Source of the DNA: Planctomycetota bacterium
Lineage (GTDB): Bacteria; Planctomycetota; JACOTG01
Assembly (NCBI GenBank): GCA_016178505.1
Contig: JACOTG010000277.1
Span: forward strand, 24,989 to 88,988
Direction: 5' to 3'
Length of the DNA: 64,000 nt
Below the pieces are notes generated by a model. It saw only the letters and a list, made by a program, of their open reading frames with translations, ran no database searches and had not been told where the DNA came from. Made by a program: the position numbers and the translations under genes. Of this stretch, positions 33,455-42,537 are shown piece after piece. Every line of letters begins with the position of its first letter. Position 1 is the stretch's first letter.

Positions 33455-34246
33455 GTGGTAGCGCCCTTCTGGAAGGACCGCGTCGTGTTCCTCACCGGCG
33501 CATCGTCTGGAATCGGCGAGGCGTTGGCGCGACACGTCGGCGCCGAGGGCGCGCGACTGGGACTGTTCGCGCGCCGCGAGGATCGGCTCACGTCGCTCGT
33601 CGGAGGAATCGAGCGCGCCGGCGGCCGCGCGATTGCTCTACCGGGCGACGTGACGGATCGCTCGAAGATCGACCTCGCCGTGGCTCGACTCGTCGATGCT
33701 TTCGGTCCCGTCGACATCGCGATCGCCAACGCCGGGATCGGAGTGCCGACACCCGCGATCGGATTCGACGGCGCTGCTGCGGCCCAGATCGTAGACGTGA
33801 ACGTCGTGGGCGCGATTCATACGGTCGCGGCGTGTCTGCCGTCGATGCTCGAGCGCCGATCGGGACACCTCGTCGCGATCGCGAGCCTCGCCGCGTTTCG
33901 CGGCCTTCCCGGCAGCGCTGCCTATTGTGCGAGCAAAGCCGCCATGCGCTCGCTCTTCGAGAGCTTGCGAATGGATCTCCACGGCAGCGGAGTCCGCGTT
34001 TCGACGATCTGCCCGGGCTTCATCGACACACCGATGACGGCGAAGAGCCGGTTTCCGCTGCCCTTTCTCATGACCGTCGATGCGGGCGCTCGCCGCATCG
34101 CACGCTCGATCGAGCGTGGACGCCGCGAAGACGCGTTTCCGTGGCCGCTCAGCGCGACCGTTCGATTGCTCGGGCACTTGCCGGCCGGAATCTACGACGC
34201 GCTCGGTCCGATCGTTCGGCGCACGCGCGCGACTCGCGACGAGTGA
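33455..34246 (+). CDS. Short-chain dehydrogenase/reductase
   Basis: A 263-residue Rossmann enzyme. TGASSGIG binds the cofactor, GDVTD and NAG follow, and the catalytic set is Ser in AIASLAAFRG, then YCASK with Tyr and Lys. ARRED after the second strand favours NADP(H). The C-terminal 60 residues include PLPFLMTVDAGARRIARSIERG and a hydrophobic stretch, as in classical SDRs that act on lipids or quinones (DltE/YqjQ-like). A GTG start at 33455 is used; no better ATG exists before the motif. Substrate unknown. Stands alone downstream of the structured noncoding region. Confidence 0.9.
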   Translation: MVAPFWKDRVVFLTGASSGIGEALARHVGAEGARLGLFARREDRLTSLVGGIERAGGRAIALPGDVTDRSKIDLAVARLVDAFGPVDIAIANAGIGVPTPAIGFDGAAAAQIVDVNVVGAIHTVAACLPSMLERRSGHLVAIASLAAFRGLPGSAAYCASKAAMRSLFESLRMDLHGSGVRVSTICPGFIDTPMTAKSRFPLPFLMTVDAGARRIARSIERGRREDAFPWPLSATVRLLGHLPAGIYDALGPIVRRTRATRDE

Positions 34247-34416
34247 TCAGCCACGACTCTCGCGGAATTGGGGGCAGGCTCGCACGGGCTGTGGCGGGTA
34301 CTTTTCTGCAACGAGCGGACAGAAGATGAACACGCTCGTTTTCGTAGTGACGTACCTCGGTGGCGCGCCGCAACGATGACAGAGGCTGTCCGGAAACGGT
34401 CGGTTGCGCGGCGGAA

Positions 34417-35043
34417 TCACGAGCTACGGCCGTCGGTTTCGATGGCGACCGCCATTCGAACCAGGGCAGCGATGCTGTCGGCTTCCAGCTTCTTCATCAC
34501 CGAAGCTCGGTGCACCTCGACGGTCTTCGGGCTGAGGTGCAGTGCCGCAGCGATCTGTTTGTTCGCTTTGCCCGCGACGACGAGATCCATCACTTCGCGT
34601 TCGCGTGGCGTGAGGCGTTCGAGTCGAGCGCGAACGCCCGCATGGCGAAGCCGTTCACGCCGTCGCTCTGCGTCGAGGGAAATTGCCTGGTGGACGCGGT
34701 CGAGGAGCGCTTGGTCGCTGTAAGGCTTCTCGATCAGGTCGATTGCCCCGGCGTGAAGCACGCGAATCGCCATCGCCACGTCGGCGTGACCCGTGACGAT
34801 GATGACCGGAAGAGGAATGCCTCGCGCCGTCAATGTTTCCTGCAACTCGAGCCCGCTCATGCCGACCAACCGGACGTCGAGCACGAGGCAACCGGGGCGG
34901 TCGGGGTCGTACGCCTCCAGAAACTCGTTCGCCGATGCATACGACTCGGCCTGTAGCGACACGGATCCGAGCAGCCACTCCAGTGATCGTCGTAGCGCCT
35001 CGTCGTCGTCGACGATGAACACGGTGGGTTCGCGATTCGTCAC
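34417..35043 (-). CDS. FixJ-type response regulator
   Basis: A 208-residue protein starting at a GTG that overlaps the kinase stop by four bases. The receiver has VDDDEALR, Asp in LVLDVRLVGMSG, Thr in IIVTGHADV and Lys in IEKPYSD. The LuxR-type output domain reads LTPREREVMDLVVAGKANKQIA then LSPKTVEVHRASVMKKL. FixJ, NodW and TodT are the nearest types. Partner of the adjacent PAS kinase; target promoters unknown. Confidence 0.93.
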   Translation of the reverse strand: MTNREPTVFIVDDDEALRRSLEWLLGSVSLQAESYASANEFLEAYDPDRPGCLVLDVRLVGMSGLELQETLTARGIPLPVIIVTGHADVAMAIRVLHAGAIDLIEKPYSDQALLDRVHQAISLDAERRRERLRHAGVRARLERLTPREREVMDLVVAGKANKQIAAALHLSPKTVEVHRASVMKKLEADSIAALVRMAVAIETDGRSS

Positions 35044-37454
35044 TTCGTTTCCTTTCCTCCGGATCCGCCGGCCGCAGTGATGGATGGCAACGAGAACGTG
35101 AACGATGCGCCCGGGCCGCCGTTCGAGTCGAGCCACAGTCGACCACCGTGCGCCGCAACGATCGAGCGGCTGATCGACAAACCAACGCCGAGCCCCTTTG
35201 GCTTCGTCGTGTAAAAAGAATCGAACACCTTCACGGCGAGATCTCCAGGAACTCCGCGTCCGGTGTCCCGCACCGTCACCATGACTTCGTCGCCGGCGCC
35301 AAAGGCGGTTCGAATGACGAGGCTTCGCGCCGGCGGCGGCAACTCGCTCATCGCGTCGAGTGCATTTCGCACGAGATTCAGGAGGACTTGCTCGATCTGG
35401 ATGACGTCGACGTTGACCTTCGGCACCTCGGCTGCGAGCTCCAGTCGTACGGTCGTCTGGGATGCCGCCGTCTCTGGCGCGGCGAGGATCGCAACCTCGC
35501 GCACGATGTCGTTCAGGTCGACGTCGCCGCGTCGCGCGACGTCCTTGCGCACGAATTCCCGAATCGTCTTGATGATCCTGGCAGCGCGCTCGGCCTGCTC
35601 GGCAACGGCTTCCAGCGCTTCCAAGATCTCGGAGGAGTCCGCGGTCCTCGACCGCATTCGGCGCACGGCGCCATTCGCGTAGTTCACGATCGTCGAGAGC
35701 GGCGTGTTCAGCTCATGTGCGATCGTCGTCGCCATTTCGCCCATCGTGGAGACGCGCCATGCGTGGGCGAGCTCTGCCTGGTGCTTCCGCGCTTGCTCCT
35801 CCGCCCGCCGTCGCTCCGTGAGGTCGCGAATGAACGCGCTGAAAACGAGCGATCGATCGGTGCGCACGGCGGCGATTTCCAACTCGGCGGGGAATTCGTG
35901 GCCATCGCGGTGGACGGCGCTCACTTCGATGCGACCGTCGAGCACCTTGCTTGCACCCGTCCTCAGGAAATCCCGCAGGCCGTCCTTGAAACTCGTGCGG
36001 AGCCGAGGCGGGACGATCGTATCGACGACCGATTTCCCGGAGACTTCGTCTCGAGTCCAACCGAACGTCTGCTCGGCCTGCGCGTTCCAACCAATGATGA
36101 TCCCTGCGTCGGTCATCGTCACCACGGCGTCGAGTGCCGTGTCGATCACGAGACGCGTCCGCTCTTCGCTGATGCGAAGCGCTTCGTCGGCGCGGCGGCG
36201 CTCGATGCCGAGGGCAATCGTTCCCGCAACCGACTCCATCGCCTTCGTCACGGCTTCGGGCAGCGCATGTCGCGCAAACATCCCGATGACGCCGATCAGT
36301 CGGTCGCCGAGCAGCAGCGGGAATCCGGCAAACGAGACGATTCCTTCGCGACCGGCCCACTCGTGGTCGCTGATGCGAGGGTCGTCGATCACCCGATTCG
36401 TGAGGTGCGGCTTGCGTTCCTTCGCGATCATCCCGATTTTGAGTTCACCGACCCGGATTCGAGAGTGCGCGCCGTCGACGTGCGTGTACAACCCGGCGCT
36501 TGCCTGAAGGACGAGCACGTTCTCCGTCGGATCGAGAGTCCAGATGCGGGCGAACGCCGCGCCGAGGTGGCGCACGTGAGCGTCGCAACATCCCTGCAGC
36601 ATTTCGCGAACGTCAGCGCCCTGAAGCGCGACCCCCACGTCCGCGGCGAGCGACATCATCTGCGAGCGGTCGGCCAGCGCTTCCTCGGCGCGCTTTCGAT
36701 CGGTGATGTCACGGGCCGTCGCATAGCACAACTGCCGGTCGATGAGAGGAATCGCGTTCCACAACATCCAGCGATACGAGCCGTCTTTGCAGCGATACCG
36801 ATTCTCGAACGAGATCGTCCGTTCGCCTGCCGCGATTCGGCCCAATTCCGCGAGCGTCGCAGCGCGATCGTCGGGATGGACGAAGTTCACGAACGGCTCT
36901 GCCAGCAGCTCGTCGATCGTGTGGCCGATCGTCCGCTCCCACGCGGGATTCAGAACCTTGAAGTAGCCGTCGAACCCGGCAATGCAAAAGAGGTCGAGCG
37001 ACAGCCGGAAGAACTGGTCGCGATCTTCTTCGACGCGCTTGCGTTCGGTGATGTCCTGCGAGAGTCCCGCGATGCGATAGACGCGACCGGTCTCGTCGTG
37101 GATCGGAAACGCCTGCGCCCAGATCCAACGCGTCGATCCGTCGGGAGCCCGCACGCGAAACTCTTCGGACCACCCGCCGAGCGCTTGCTTCGGCAAGCTA
37201 CGAGCGATGCGCTCGCGGTCCTCCGGAACGATGGCGTCGAGAAACGACCTCGGGTTCTCATAGACGCTCTCCCGGGTTCGTCCCCAGATCCTCTCGAATG
37301 CAGGGTTGATGTACAGCATGCGCGTCTTTTCAGGATTGGTGAGCCAGACGACCTCTTGAATGCTCTCGACGATTTGTCGAAGGCGGTGTTCGCTCTCCCG
37401 CGGATCCTTGGTCTTGCCGTCGCGCTCGATTCCCTTCGGTTCTTCTCGGCTCAT
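35040..37454 (-). CDS. Cytoplasmic PAS/GAF sensor histidine kinase (FixL/TodS-like)
   Basis: A soluble 804-residue kinase without membrane segments. Order: PAS 1 (residues about 20-140, WLTNPEKTRMLYINPAFERIWG), PAS 2 (about 145-265, ending WMLWNAIPL), GAF (about 280-440, AFARIWTLDPTENVLVLQASAG), PAS 3 (about 445-570), then HisKA with TTIAHELNTPLSTIVNYANG and an ATPase domain with NLVRNALDAM, VRDTGRGVPG and GLGVGLSISRSIVAAHGG. Modular PAS/GAF kinases of this kind sense redox, oxygen or small aromatics in the cytoplasm. The ATG at 37454 is preferred to a TTG 18 bases upstream. It forms an operon with the FixJ-type regulator. Confidence 0.93.
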   Translation of the reverse strand: MSREEPKGIERDGKTKDPRESEHRLRQIVESIQEVVWLTNPEKTRMLYINPAFERIWGRTRESVYENPRSFLDAIVPEDRERIARSLPKQALGGWSEEFRVRAPDGSTRWIWAQAFPIHDETGRVYRIAGLSQDITERKRVEEDRDQFFRLSLDLFCIAGFDGYFKVLNPAWERTIGHTIDELLAEPFVNFVHPDDRAATLAELGRIAAGERTISFENRYRCKDGSYRWMLWNAIPLIDRQLCYATARDITDRKRAEEALADRSQMMSLAADVGVALQGADVREMLQGCCDAHVRHLGAAFARIWTLDPTENVLVLQASAGLYTHVDGAHSRIRVGELKIGMIAKERKPHLTNRVIDDPRISDHEWAGREGIVSFAGFPLLLGDRLIGVIGMFARHALPEAVTKAMESVAGTIALGIERRRADEALRISEERTRLVIDTALDAVVTMTDAGIIIGWNAQAEQTFGWTRDEVSGKSVVDTIVPPRLRTSFKDGLRDFLRTGASKVLDGRIEVSAVHRDGHEFPAELEIAAVRTDRSLVFSAFIRDLTERRRAEEQARKHQAELAHAWRVSTMGEMATTIAHELNTPLSTIVNYANGAVRRMRSRTADSSEILEALEAVAEQAERAARIIKTIREFVRKDVARRGDVDLNDIVREVAILAAPETAASQTTVRLELAAEVPKVNVDVIQIEQVLLNLVRNALDAMSELPPPARSLVIRTAFGAGDEVMVTVRDTGRGVPGDLAVKVFDSFYTTKPKGLGVGLSISRSIVAAHGGRLWLDSNGGPGASFTFSLPSITAAGGSGGKETK

Positions 37455-37675
37455 CGTATTCGAGCACTCCAACGAGACGAGTCGACGGCGGGCGAGACGG
37501 CGCTACGATTCAGTGTCATCGGAGTTCCCTCGATCCTGGCCTCAGTCGCCGCATTATACGCACCTTCATCCCCGATCGAACTCGCTTCACAATGATGACC
37601 GCGCCGGAGTCTGAGGAGGAAGTGTGGCAGAATGAGCGGCGCGATCGACACCGACTTGGGAGGATTGCTTTCCGA

Positions 37676-38704
37676 ATGAATCCGTCGACGCTCGACAATC
37701 CGACGCCCATTGCGCCACGAGCGCTGCTGCATCTCGTGAACGGCGATTCCACTCTCGGGAGCCTTCGACAGTCGGGCGTCCCGGGTGATTCGGCGTCCTT
37801 CGGTGACGTTCTCTACGAGGGGCCCGCTCCGTCGGGAGTCGCGCGGGAGGCGTGGCGGCGATTGCGGGCCGAGTATCACGTGGCCGGAGGAGGGTGGACT
37901 CTCGACGCATGCCTGGACAAGACGACGCGAGAGGAGAGTGCTATCGATTCTTGTCGTGAGCGATCCGAGGTCGTGATTTGGTGCGAGCACGATCTCTATG
38001 ATCAGCTGAACCTCGTTCAGCTCCTCGACGAGCTCGCGTCGCGCGATCTCGGCTCCGCGAAACTGTCGCTCGTTTGCATCGATCGCTTCCCGGGAGTGGT
38101 GCGATTCGTCGGCCTCGGCCAGCTCACGCCCGATCAACTCGCGTCGCTGTTCCCCGGACGGCGGCCGGTGAGCGCGGCGCAGCTCCGATTGGCGAGCGAG
38201 ACGTGGCGCGCGTTCACGTCGCCGAATCCGACCGGGATCGAGGCGATCCTCGCGCGCGACACGTCGGCGCTTCCGTTTCTCGCGGGTGCGCTCGTTCGCT
38301 ACCTCGAACAATTCCCGTCCCTCGAAGACGGGCTATCGAGGACGGAACGGACGGCGCTCGAGTGCCTTGCAGCCGGGACGCTCACGTTTCGCGAACTCTT
38401 CCCGGCGGTCGCCGATCGCGAGGAGCGGCCGTTCATGGGCGACGATACCTTTTGGCGCGTGCTTCGGCAGCTCGCCGTCGGGCGCTCGCCTCTCGTGACG
38501 ATCGACGGTGAAGGACACGCCGCGGGCGTTGCGCTCACCGAGTTCGGCCGCGCGGTTCTCGACGGCCGCGACGACGCGATTCGGCGGAACGGGATCGATC
38601 GGTGGATGGGCGGCGCGCGACTTCTCGGCGCGGAATCGCCGTGGCGCTGGAGTCGAGCAACTCGCCGGCTCGTGCAAACACCGCGTCGAGCATCGCCGGA
38701 GTGA
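37676..38704 (+). CDS. DUF1835 domain-containing protein
   Basis: The ATG at 37676 gives 342 residues. The N-terminal segment LLHLVNGDSTLGSLRQSGVPGD, then VLYEGPAPSG, is the DUF1835 signature; the middle has VVIWCEHDLYDQLNLVQLLD. The C-terminal part (TEFGRAVLDGRD, NGIDRWMGGARLL, WRW) is also conserved in family members. The family function is not established; it has been linked loosely to stress or regulatory roles. The last 170 bases overlap the convergent DNA glycosylase gene, and both C-terminal ends look genuine up to nearly the end. An in-frame start at 37592 is also open but unsupported. Confidence 0.85.
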   Translation: MNPSTLDNPTPIAPRALLHLVNGDSTLGSLRQSGVPGDSASFGDVLYEGPAPSGVAREAWRRLRAEYHVAGGGWTLDACLDKTTREESAIDSCRERSEVVIWCEHDLYDQLNLVQLLDELASRDLGSAKLSLVCIDRFPGVVRFVGLGQLTPDQLASLFPGRRPVSAAQLRLASETWRAFTSPNPTGIEAILARDTSALPFLAGALVRYLEQFPSLEDGLSRTERTALECLAAGTLTFRELFPAVADREERPFMGDDTFWRVLRQLAVGRSPLVTIDGEGHAAGVALTEFGRAVLDGRDDAIRRNGIDRWMGGARLLGAESPWRWSRATRRLVQTPRRASPE

Positions 38705-39335
38705 GCTTGCCGGTGAACGTGTTCTGCTGGCTCGGGTGGTACGTGCACAAGATCGCCGGCGCCGGCGTGCCGGGGAATCGGTGCTCGGCGCCGTGGCCGA
38801 ACGCGAACGCGGAGCGGCGCGTGATCCAGCCGCGCCGCTGATAGAGCCGCAACACCGAATCGAAGCCGGTCTTGCCGAGCGCGATCACGACCTTCACGTT
38901 CGCGGCGAGGTCGAAGGTCGCGTCGAGGAACGGCTCGCAGTTGCGGATCTCCTCGGGCGTCGGCGCGTTGCCCGGCGGCGCGCAGTGGCACGTCGCGGTG
39001 ATGAGCACATCGATGAGGCGAAGCCCGTCGTCGGCTGCGGTTGCCGTCGGCTGCGACGCGAAGCCTGCGCGGTGCATCGCGCGAAAGAGGAAATCACCGG
39101 ATCGGTCTCCGGTGAACATGCGGCCCGTTCGGTTCGCGCCGTGCGCCGCGGGGGCAAGGCCGACGAGGAGGAGTCTCGCGTGCGGGTCGCCGAAGTTCGG
39201 CACCGGCCGCCCGTGATACGTCTCGTCGCGAAAGCTCGCACGCTTCACCCGCGCCACTTCCGCGCAATGCGCGCGTAATCGCGGACACCGCTCGCACCTC
39301 ACGATCCGCGCATTCAACGCGTCGAACTCAACCAT
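38535..39335 (-). CDS. Family 5 uracil-DNA glycosylase (UdgB-like)
   Basis: A 266-residue protein. N-terminal CERCPRLRAHC begins the Fe-S site of family 4/5 enzymes, completed by Cys residues in TATCHCAPPGNAPT. Motif VGLAPAAHGANRTGRMFTGDRSG (motif A, in shortened form here) and the late HPSQQNTFTGKLT (motif B with catalytic His) identify UDG family 5, which excises uracil, hypoxanthine and related bases from DNA. After residue about 228 there is a 38-residue Arg/Ser-rich tail encoded antisense to the DUF1835 gene. The normal family end is before that tail, so the stop may have been lost. ATG at 39335 chosen; a GTG six bases upstream is possible. Confidence 0.92.
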   Translation of the reverse strand: MVEFDALNARIVRCERCPRLRAHCAEVARVKRASFRDETYHGRPVPNFGDPHARLLLVGLAPAAHGANRTGRMFTGDRSGDFLFRAMHRAGFASQPTATAADDGLRLIDVLITATCHCAPPGNAPTPEEIRNCEPFLDATFDLAANVKVVIALGKTGFDSVLRLYQRRGWITRRSAFAFGHGAEHRFPGTPAPAILCTYHPSQQNTFTGKLTPAMLDAVFARAGELLDSSATAIPRREVARRPSTDRSRSAESRRRGRREPRGRTR

Positions 39336-39351
39336 CCCCACCTTCTACCAA

Positions 39352-39392
39352 CTGACGCGTACGGAGCCAGGATCCCTTTTCCCACTTACGCA
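39352..39392 (+). repeat. Copy B of the dispersed intergenic element
   Basis: CTGACGCGTACGGAGCC followed by AGGATCCCTTTTCCCACTTACGCA in two parts. It matches 9255-9295 at 36 of 41 positions and lies between the divergent glycosylase and LCAT-like genes. Confidence 0.75.
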
Positions 39393-39445
39393 TCGTGAAA
39401 CTTCGACGAGCCCTGCCGCATCGCCGTTCGGTCCATGAGGGTGTC

Positions 39446-40903
39446 ATGAAATCACGATCGCTCGTCTTGCTACCGTTGGTCGCTTCGATTGTGGGGTGTG
39501 CGTCCGCGCCGACCGCCCCGAACCTTCGCGGTCTCTATGACCGCGAAGCCAAGTACCACGACGCGAAGCGAAATCCCGTGATCTTGATCCCAGGGATCCT
39601 CGGGTCGCGACTCAAGGACTCTGAGTCGAATCGAATCGTCTGGGGCGCGTTTACCGGCGAGTACGCAGACCCCGAGACCCCGGACGGAGCGCGGCTCGTC
39701 GCGCTCCCGATGCGGGAAGGCGCCGCTCTTCGCGACTTGCGCGACGGCGTCGTTTCCGACGGCGCGCTCGACCGCCTGAAGATCAGCGTGCTCGGCCTCC
39801 CGATCGAGCTGGGCGCGTACGCGAACATCCTCGGTACGCTTGGCGTTGGCGGCTATCGCGACGAGCAGCTCGGCCTCGCCGGCGCGGTCGACTACGGCAA
39901 GGAACACTTCACCTGCTTCCAGTTCGACTACGACTGGCGTCGCGACGTCGTCGAGAACGCCGCGCGGCTCGACGCGTTCATCGCTGAGAAGCGGGCGTAC
40001 GTGAAGCGCGATATCGAGAAGCGATACGGCGTCGCCGACCCCGATGTGAAATTCGACGTCGTGGCGCACTCGATGGGCGGGCTCGTCGCGCGCTACTACC
40101 TCGAGTACGGGGCTGCGGATCTTCCCAGCGACGGCAGCGTGCCCGCTCCGACGTGGGCCGGCGCGAAGAACGTCGAGCGCGTGATCCTCGTCGGCACGCC
40201 GAGCGGAGGATCCGTGAAGGCGCTGACGCAGCTCGTCGACGGCGTGTACTTCGCGCCGATCCTGCCGTCGTACGCGCCGGCGATCCTCGGAACGATGCCG
40301 GCGATCTACGAACTCCTGCCGCGCGGACGGCACGGCGCGCTCGTCGACGCTGCGGATCCGAACCGAAAGATCGACGACCTCTACGACCCCGCGCTCTGGG
40401 AGCGCATGGGTTGGGGGCTCGCGTCACCCTCGCAGGACGGCGTTCTCGCCGAACTGCTGCCGGATGTGAGCGACGCGGCGACGAGACGTCGCATCGCGCT
40501 CGAGCATCTCCGGAAGTGTCTCTCGCGCGCAAAGCGGCTCGCCGCAGCGCTCGACGCTCCGCTGCCGTCGCCTCCACCGCGCGGCCTGGATCTCTACCTG
40601 GTTGCGGGCGACGCGGTCGATACCGATGCGACAGCGGCCGCCGACGCGACGAGCGGAGCCGTGCGCATCATCGGCACGGCACCCGGCGACGGCACCGTTC
40701 TGCGATCGAGTGCGCTGCTCGACGAGCGCACCGGCGGCGCGTGGTCGCCGCACGTCGTGTCGCCGATTTCGTTCACCGGTGTCCAGTTCCTGTTCACCGA
40801 TCACATCGGCATCACGAAGGACCCGGCGTTCACGGACAACATCCTCTATCGACTGCTCGAGGAGCCCCGCTCGACGGACGGCGAGAACCGGCCCGTTCTA
40901 TGA
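39446..40903 (+). CDS. LCAT-like alpha/beta-hydrolase lipoprotein (acyltransferase/lipase)
   Basis: A 485-residue protein beginning with a lipoprotein signal (VLLPLVASIVGC). The body shows the LCAT/PDAT hydrolase pattern: NPVILIPGILGSRLKD, TCFQFDYDWRRDV, then the nucleophile elbow DVVAHSMGGLVARYYLEY with Ser near residue 208, then a late Asp/His pair in APGDGTVLRSSAL and FTDHIGITKDP. Such enzymes transfer or release acyl groups from phospholipids or sterols; an exported form would act on lipids at the cell envelope. The start at 39446 is chosen because the signal begins there; upstream in-frame codons pass through repeat B. Confidence 0.85.
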   Translation: MKSRSLVLLPLVASIVGCASAPTAPNLRGLYDREAKYHDAKRNPVILIPGILGSRLKDSESNRIVWGAFTGEYADPETPDGARLVALPMREGAALRDLRDGVVSDGALDRLKISVLGLPIELGAYANILGTLGVGGYRDEQLGLAGAVDYGKEHFTCFQFDYDWRRDVVENAARLDAFIAEKRAYVKRDIEKRYGVADPDVKFDVVAHSMGGLVARYYLEYGAADLPSDGSVPAPTWAGAKNVERVILVGTPSGGSVKALTQLVDGVYFAPILPSYAPAILGTMPAIYELLPRGRHGALVDAADPNRKIDDLYDPALWERMGWGLASPSQDGVLAELLPDVSDAATRRRIALEHLRKCLSRAKRLAAALDAPLPSPPPRGLDLYLVAGDAVDTDATAAADATSGAVRIIGTAPGDGTVLRSSALLDERTGGAWSPHVVSPISFTGVQFLFTDHIGITKDPAFTDNILYRLLEEPRSTDGENRPVL

Positions 40904-40987
40904 CGAGTAGCCGATTCGCCGTCCGCCGAACGTCACTCGATCCCTGACACCCAACGCGAGCAGGCGGAGGACGCGCTTCCGTCATCG

Positions 40988-42115
40988 TCACACCGCCTTG
41001 TAGCTGAGCACCGGGCGCAGCCGCGTGACGATTCGCGTGAGATCTCGCTGCGCTCGCATGACGCCGCCGATGTCCTTGTACGCGCTCGGAGCTTCGTCGC
41101 GAAGCCGCGACGCGAGGCGACGGTCGAACCAGACGCCTTTCATCTGTCGCTCGAGATCACGCAGCGAGATCCGCCGTCGCGCATCGGTGCGGCTCATCGC
41201 GCGGCCGGCGCCGTGCGAGCTCGAGCGAAGCGAGTCCACGTCGCCGCGTCCCTCGACCAGGAACGTCGCCGTGCCCATCGATCCGGGGATGATCCCGGGC
41301 TCGCCCGCGTCGGCGGAAATCGTGCCCTTGCGGTGAACCCAGAGGCTTTCGCCGAAGTGCGATTCGCGTCGCACGTGGTTGTGGAGGCAGCGCACGAACG
41401 ACGACGCGTCCCGGCGGAGGCCCAGCGTCTGCTCGAGGACGGTAGCTGCCGCATCCGCCATCGCCGTCCGGCTTTCGTCTGCGTAGTCGATCGCCCACGC
41501 GAGGTCGCCGAGGTACGCGCTGCCGGGCTCCGACTCGGCGTCGAGCAACGCAATACCGCTCGATCTGCCAACGGCGCGGGACACAAAGTGATCATGAATC
41601 GCTCGGCCCATCGCGCGCGAGCCGCTGTGGATCACGAGCCAGAGTCGGCCTTCGTCGTCGCGCGACAACTCGAGAAAGTGGTTGCCGCGTCCGAGCGTTG
41701 CGAACTCGACGCGGCCGTCACGCGACTTCAGCTTCTCGATCCGAGGATCGGAGGAGGGCCGAGCGAAGAGGGAGTCCGGCAGCCGCTCTCGCATCGTCGC
41801 GCGACCGTGACGCATGGCTGGCACGGCGGACGCGAACCCCGCGAGCACGCGGGCCGCCGCTCGCTCGTTCGCGATCGCGTCGGCGTCACCGTCGAACGCG
41901 AGCGCTGCCATGCCGCAGCCGATGTCCTGCCCGACGGCGGCCGGATACAGAAGACGCCTCGTCGCCACGACCACGCCCACGCAGACGTCGTCCGAATGGT
42001 GCACGTCGGGCATCACCGCGACGTGCCGCACGTCATCCGCCGCCGCGAGCCGCTCGAGCGGACCGGCGACCTCGCGAGGCAGCGGACCCGCGAGCCAACT
42101 CTTCGTGACACTCAT
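40988..42115 (-). CDS. rtcB: RtcB-type RNA ligase
   Basis: A 375-residue ligase of the compact RtcB form. It joins 2',3'-cyclic phosphate or 3'-phosphate RNA ends to 5'-hydroxyl ends using GTP and manganese. The metal-site residues are visible: Asp and Cys in GQDIGCG, His in GRGNHF, His in VIHSGSRAMG and His in LHNHVRRESH. The guanylated His is in SSSHGAGRAMSR. The start overlaps the stop of the rbfA-like gene (ATGA). An archease gene, which some RtcB enzymes need, is not nearby. Its role would be repair of cleaved tRNA or rRNA. Confidence 0.95.
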   Translation of the reverse strand: MSVTKSWLAGPLPREVAGPLERLAAADDVRHVAVMPDVHHSDDVCVGVVVATRRLLYPAAVGQDIGCGMAALAFDGDADAIANERAAARVLAGFASAVPAMRHGRATMRERLPDSLFARPSSDPRIEKLKSRDGRVEFATLGRGNHFLELSRDDEGRLWLVIHSGSRAMGRAIHDHFVSRAVGRSSGIALLDAESEPGSAYLGDLAWAIDYADESRTAMADAAATVLEQTLGLRRDASSFVRCLHNHVRRESHFGESLWVHRKGTISADAGEPGIIPGSMGTATFLVEGRGDVDSLRSSSHGAGRAMSRTDARRRISLRDLERQMKGVWFDRRLASRLRDEAPSAYKDIGGVMRAQRDLTRIVTRLRPVLSYKAV

Positions 42116-42537
42116 GGCTGGCCCTCCTGCGAAGGCTCGATGCGAAACGCGAGCTGCGGCACCTTGCGTCGCTCGATCGCGGACGCGATCTCGGATCGCA
42201 GGAATCCCGCCGCGCCCGCGAGTCTCTCGAGCACGTCGTCGAGGTCGACGACAGCATCAGGACCGCCGAATCGAAGCGTGACCGCGAGCCGCGTGGCGTC
42301 CGGTGCCGGCACGACGGACACGACGACGAGATCGCGCAGTATCTCGTCCGCGCACGAGCCGGCGAGCGCAATTCCGAGCGAGCGCGCCACCTGCCCGCAC
42401 AAGCGAAGGACCTTTCGGTCCGGTTTGCGATCGAAAGAATCATCGAAACGTGAATCGAGGTCCGCATCGTCGCCGAACCCCTGGAAATCGTCGAAACGTG
42501 AGAACTCCCGCGAACGCGGGCGTTTCTTTGGGCTCAT
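42112..42537 (-). CDS. rbfA: RbfA-like ribosome-binding factor, coupled to rtcB
   Basis: The ATG at 42537 (GGGAGC upstream) gives 141 residues. After a charged, disordered N-terminus (RSREFSRFDDFQGFGDDAD) there is an RbfA-like KH domain: ILRDLVVVSVVPAPDATRLAVTL and GAAGFLRSEIASAIERRKVPQLAFRI, the latter matching the RbfA helix-strand end closely. RbfA helps mature the 30S subunit and the 16S 5' end. The N-terminal third lacks the usual RbfA start, so it may be a paralogue and not the housekeeping copy. It overlaps rtcB by four bases. Confidence 0.8.
   Translation of the reverse strand: MSPKKRPRSREFSRFDDFQGFGDDADLDSRFDDSFDRKPDRKVLRLCGQVARSLGIALAGSCADEILRDLVVVSVVPAPDATRLAVTLRFGGPDAVVDLDDVLERLAGAAGFLRSEIASAIERRKVPQLAFRIEPSQEGQP

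Noticed and set aside
35148..37595. 815-codon plus-strand open frame opposite the PAS kinase
   Set aside because: Antisense shadow: Arg/Asp/Val-rich composition, no motif, no ribosome site.
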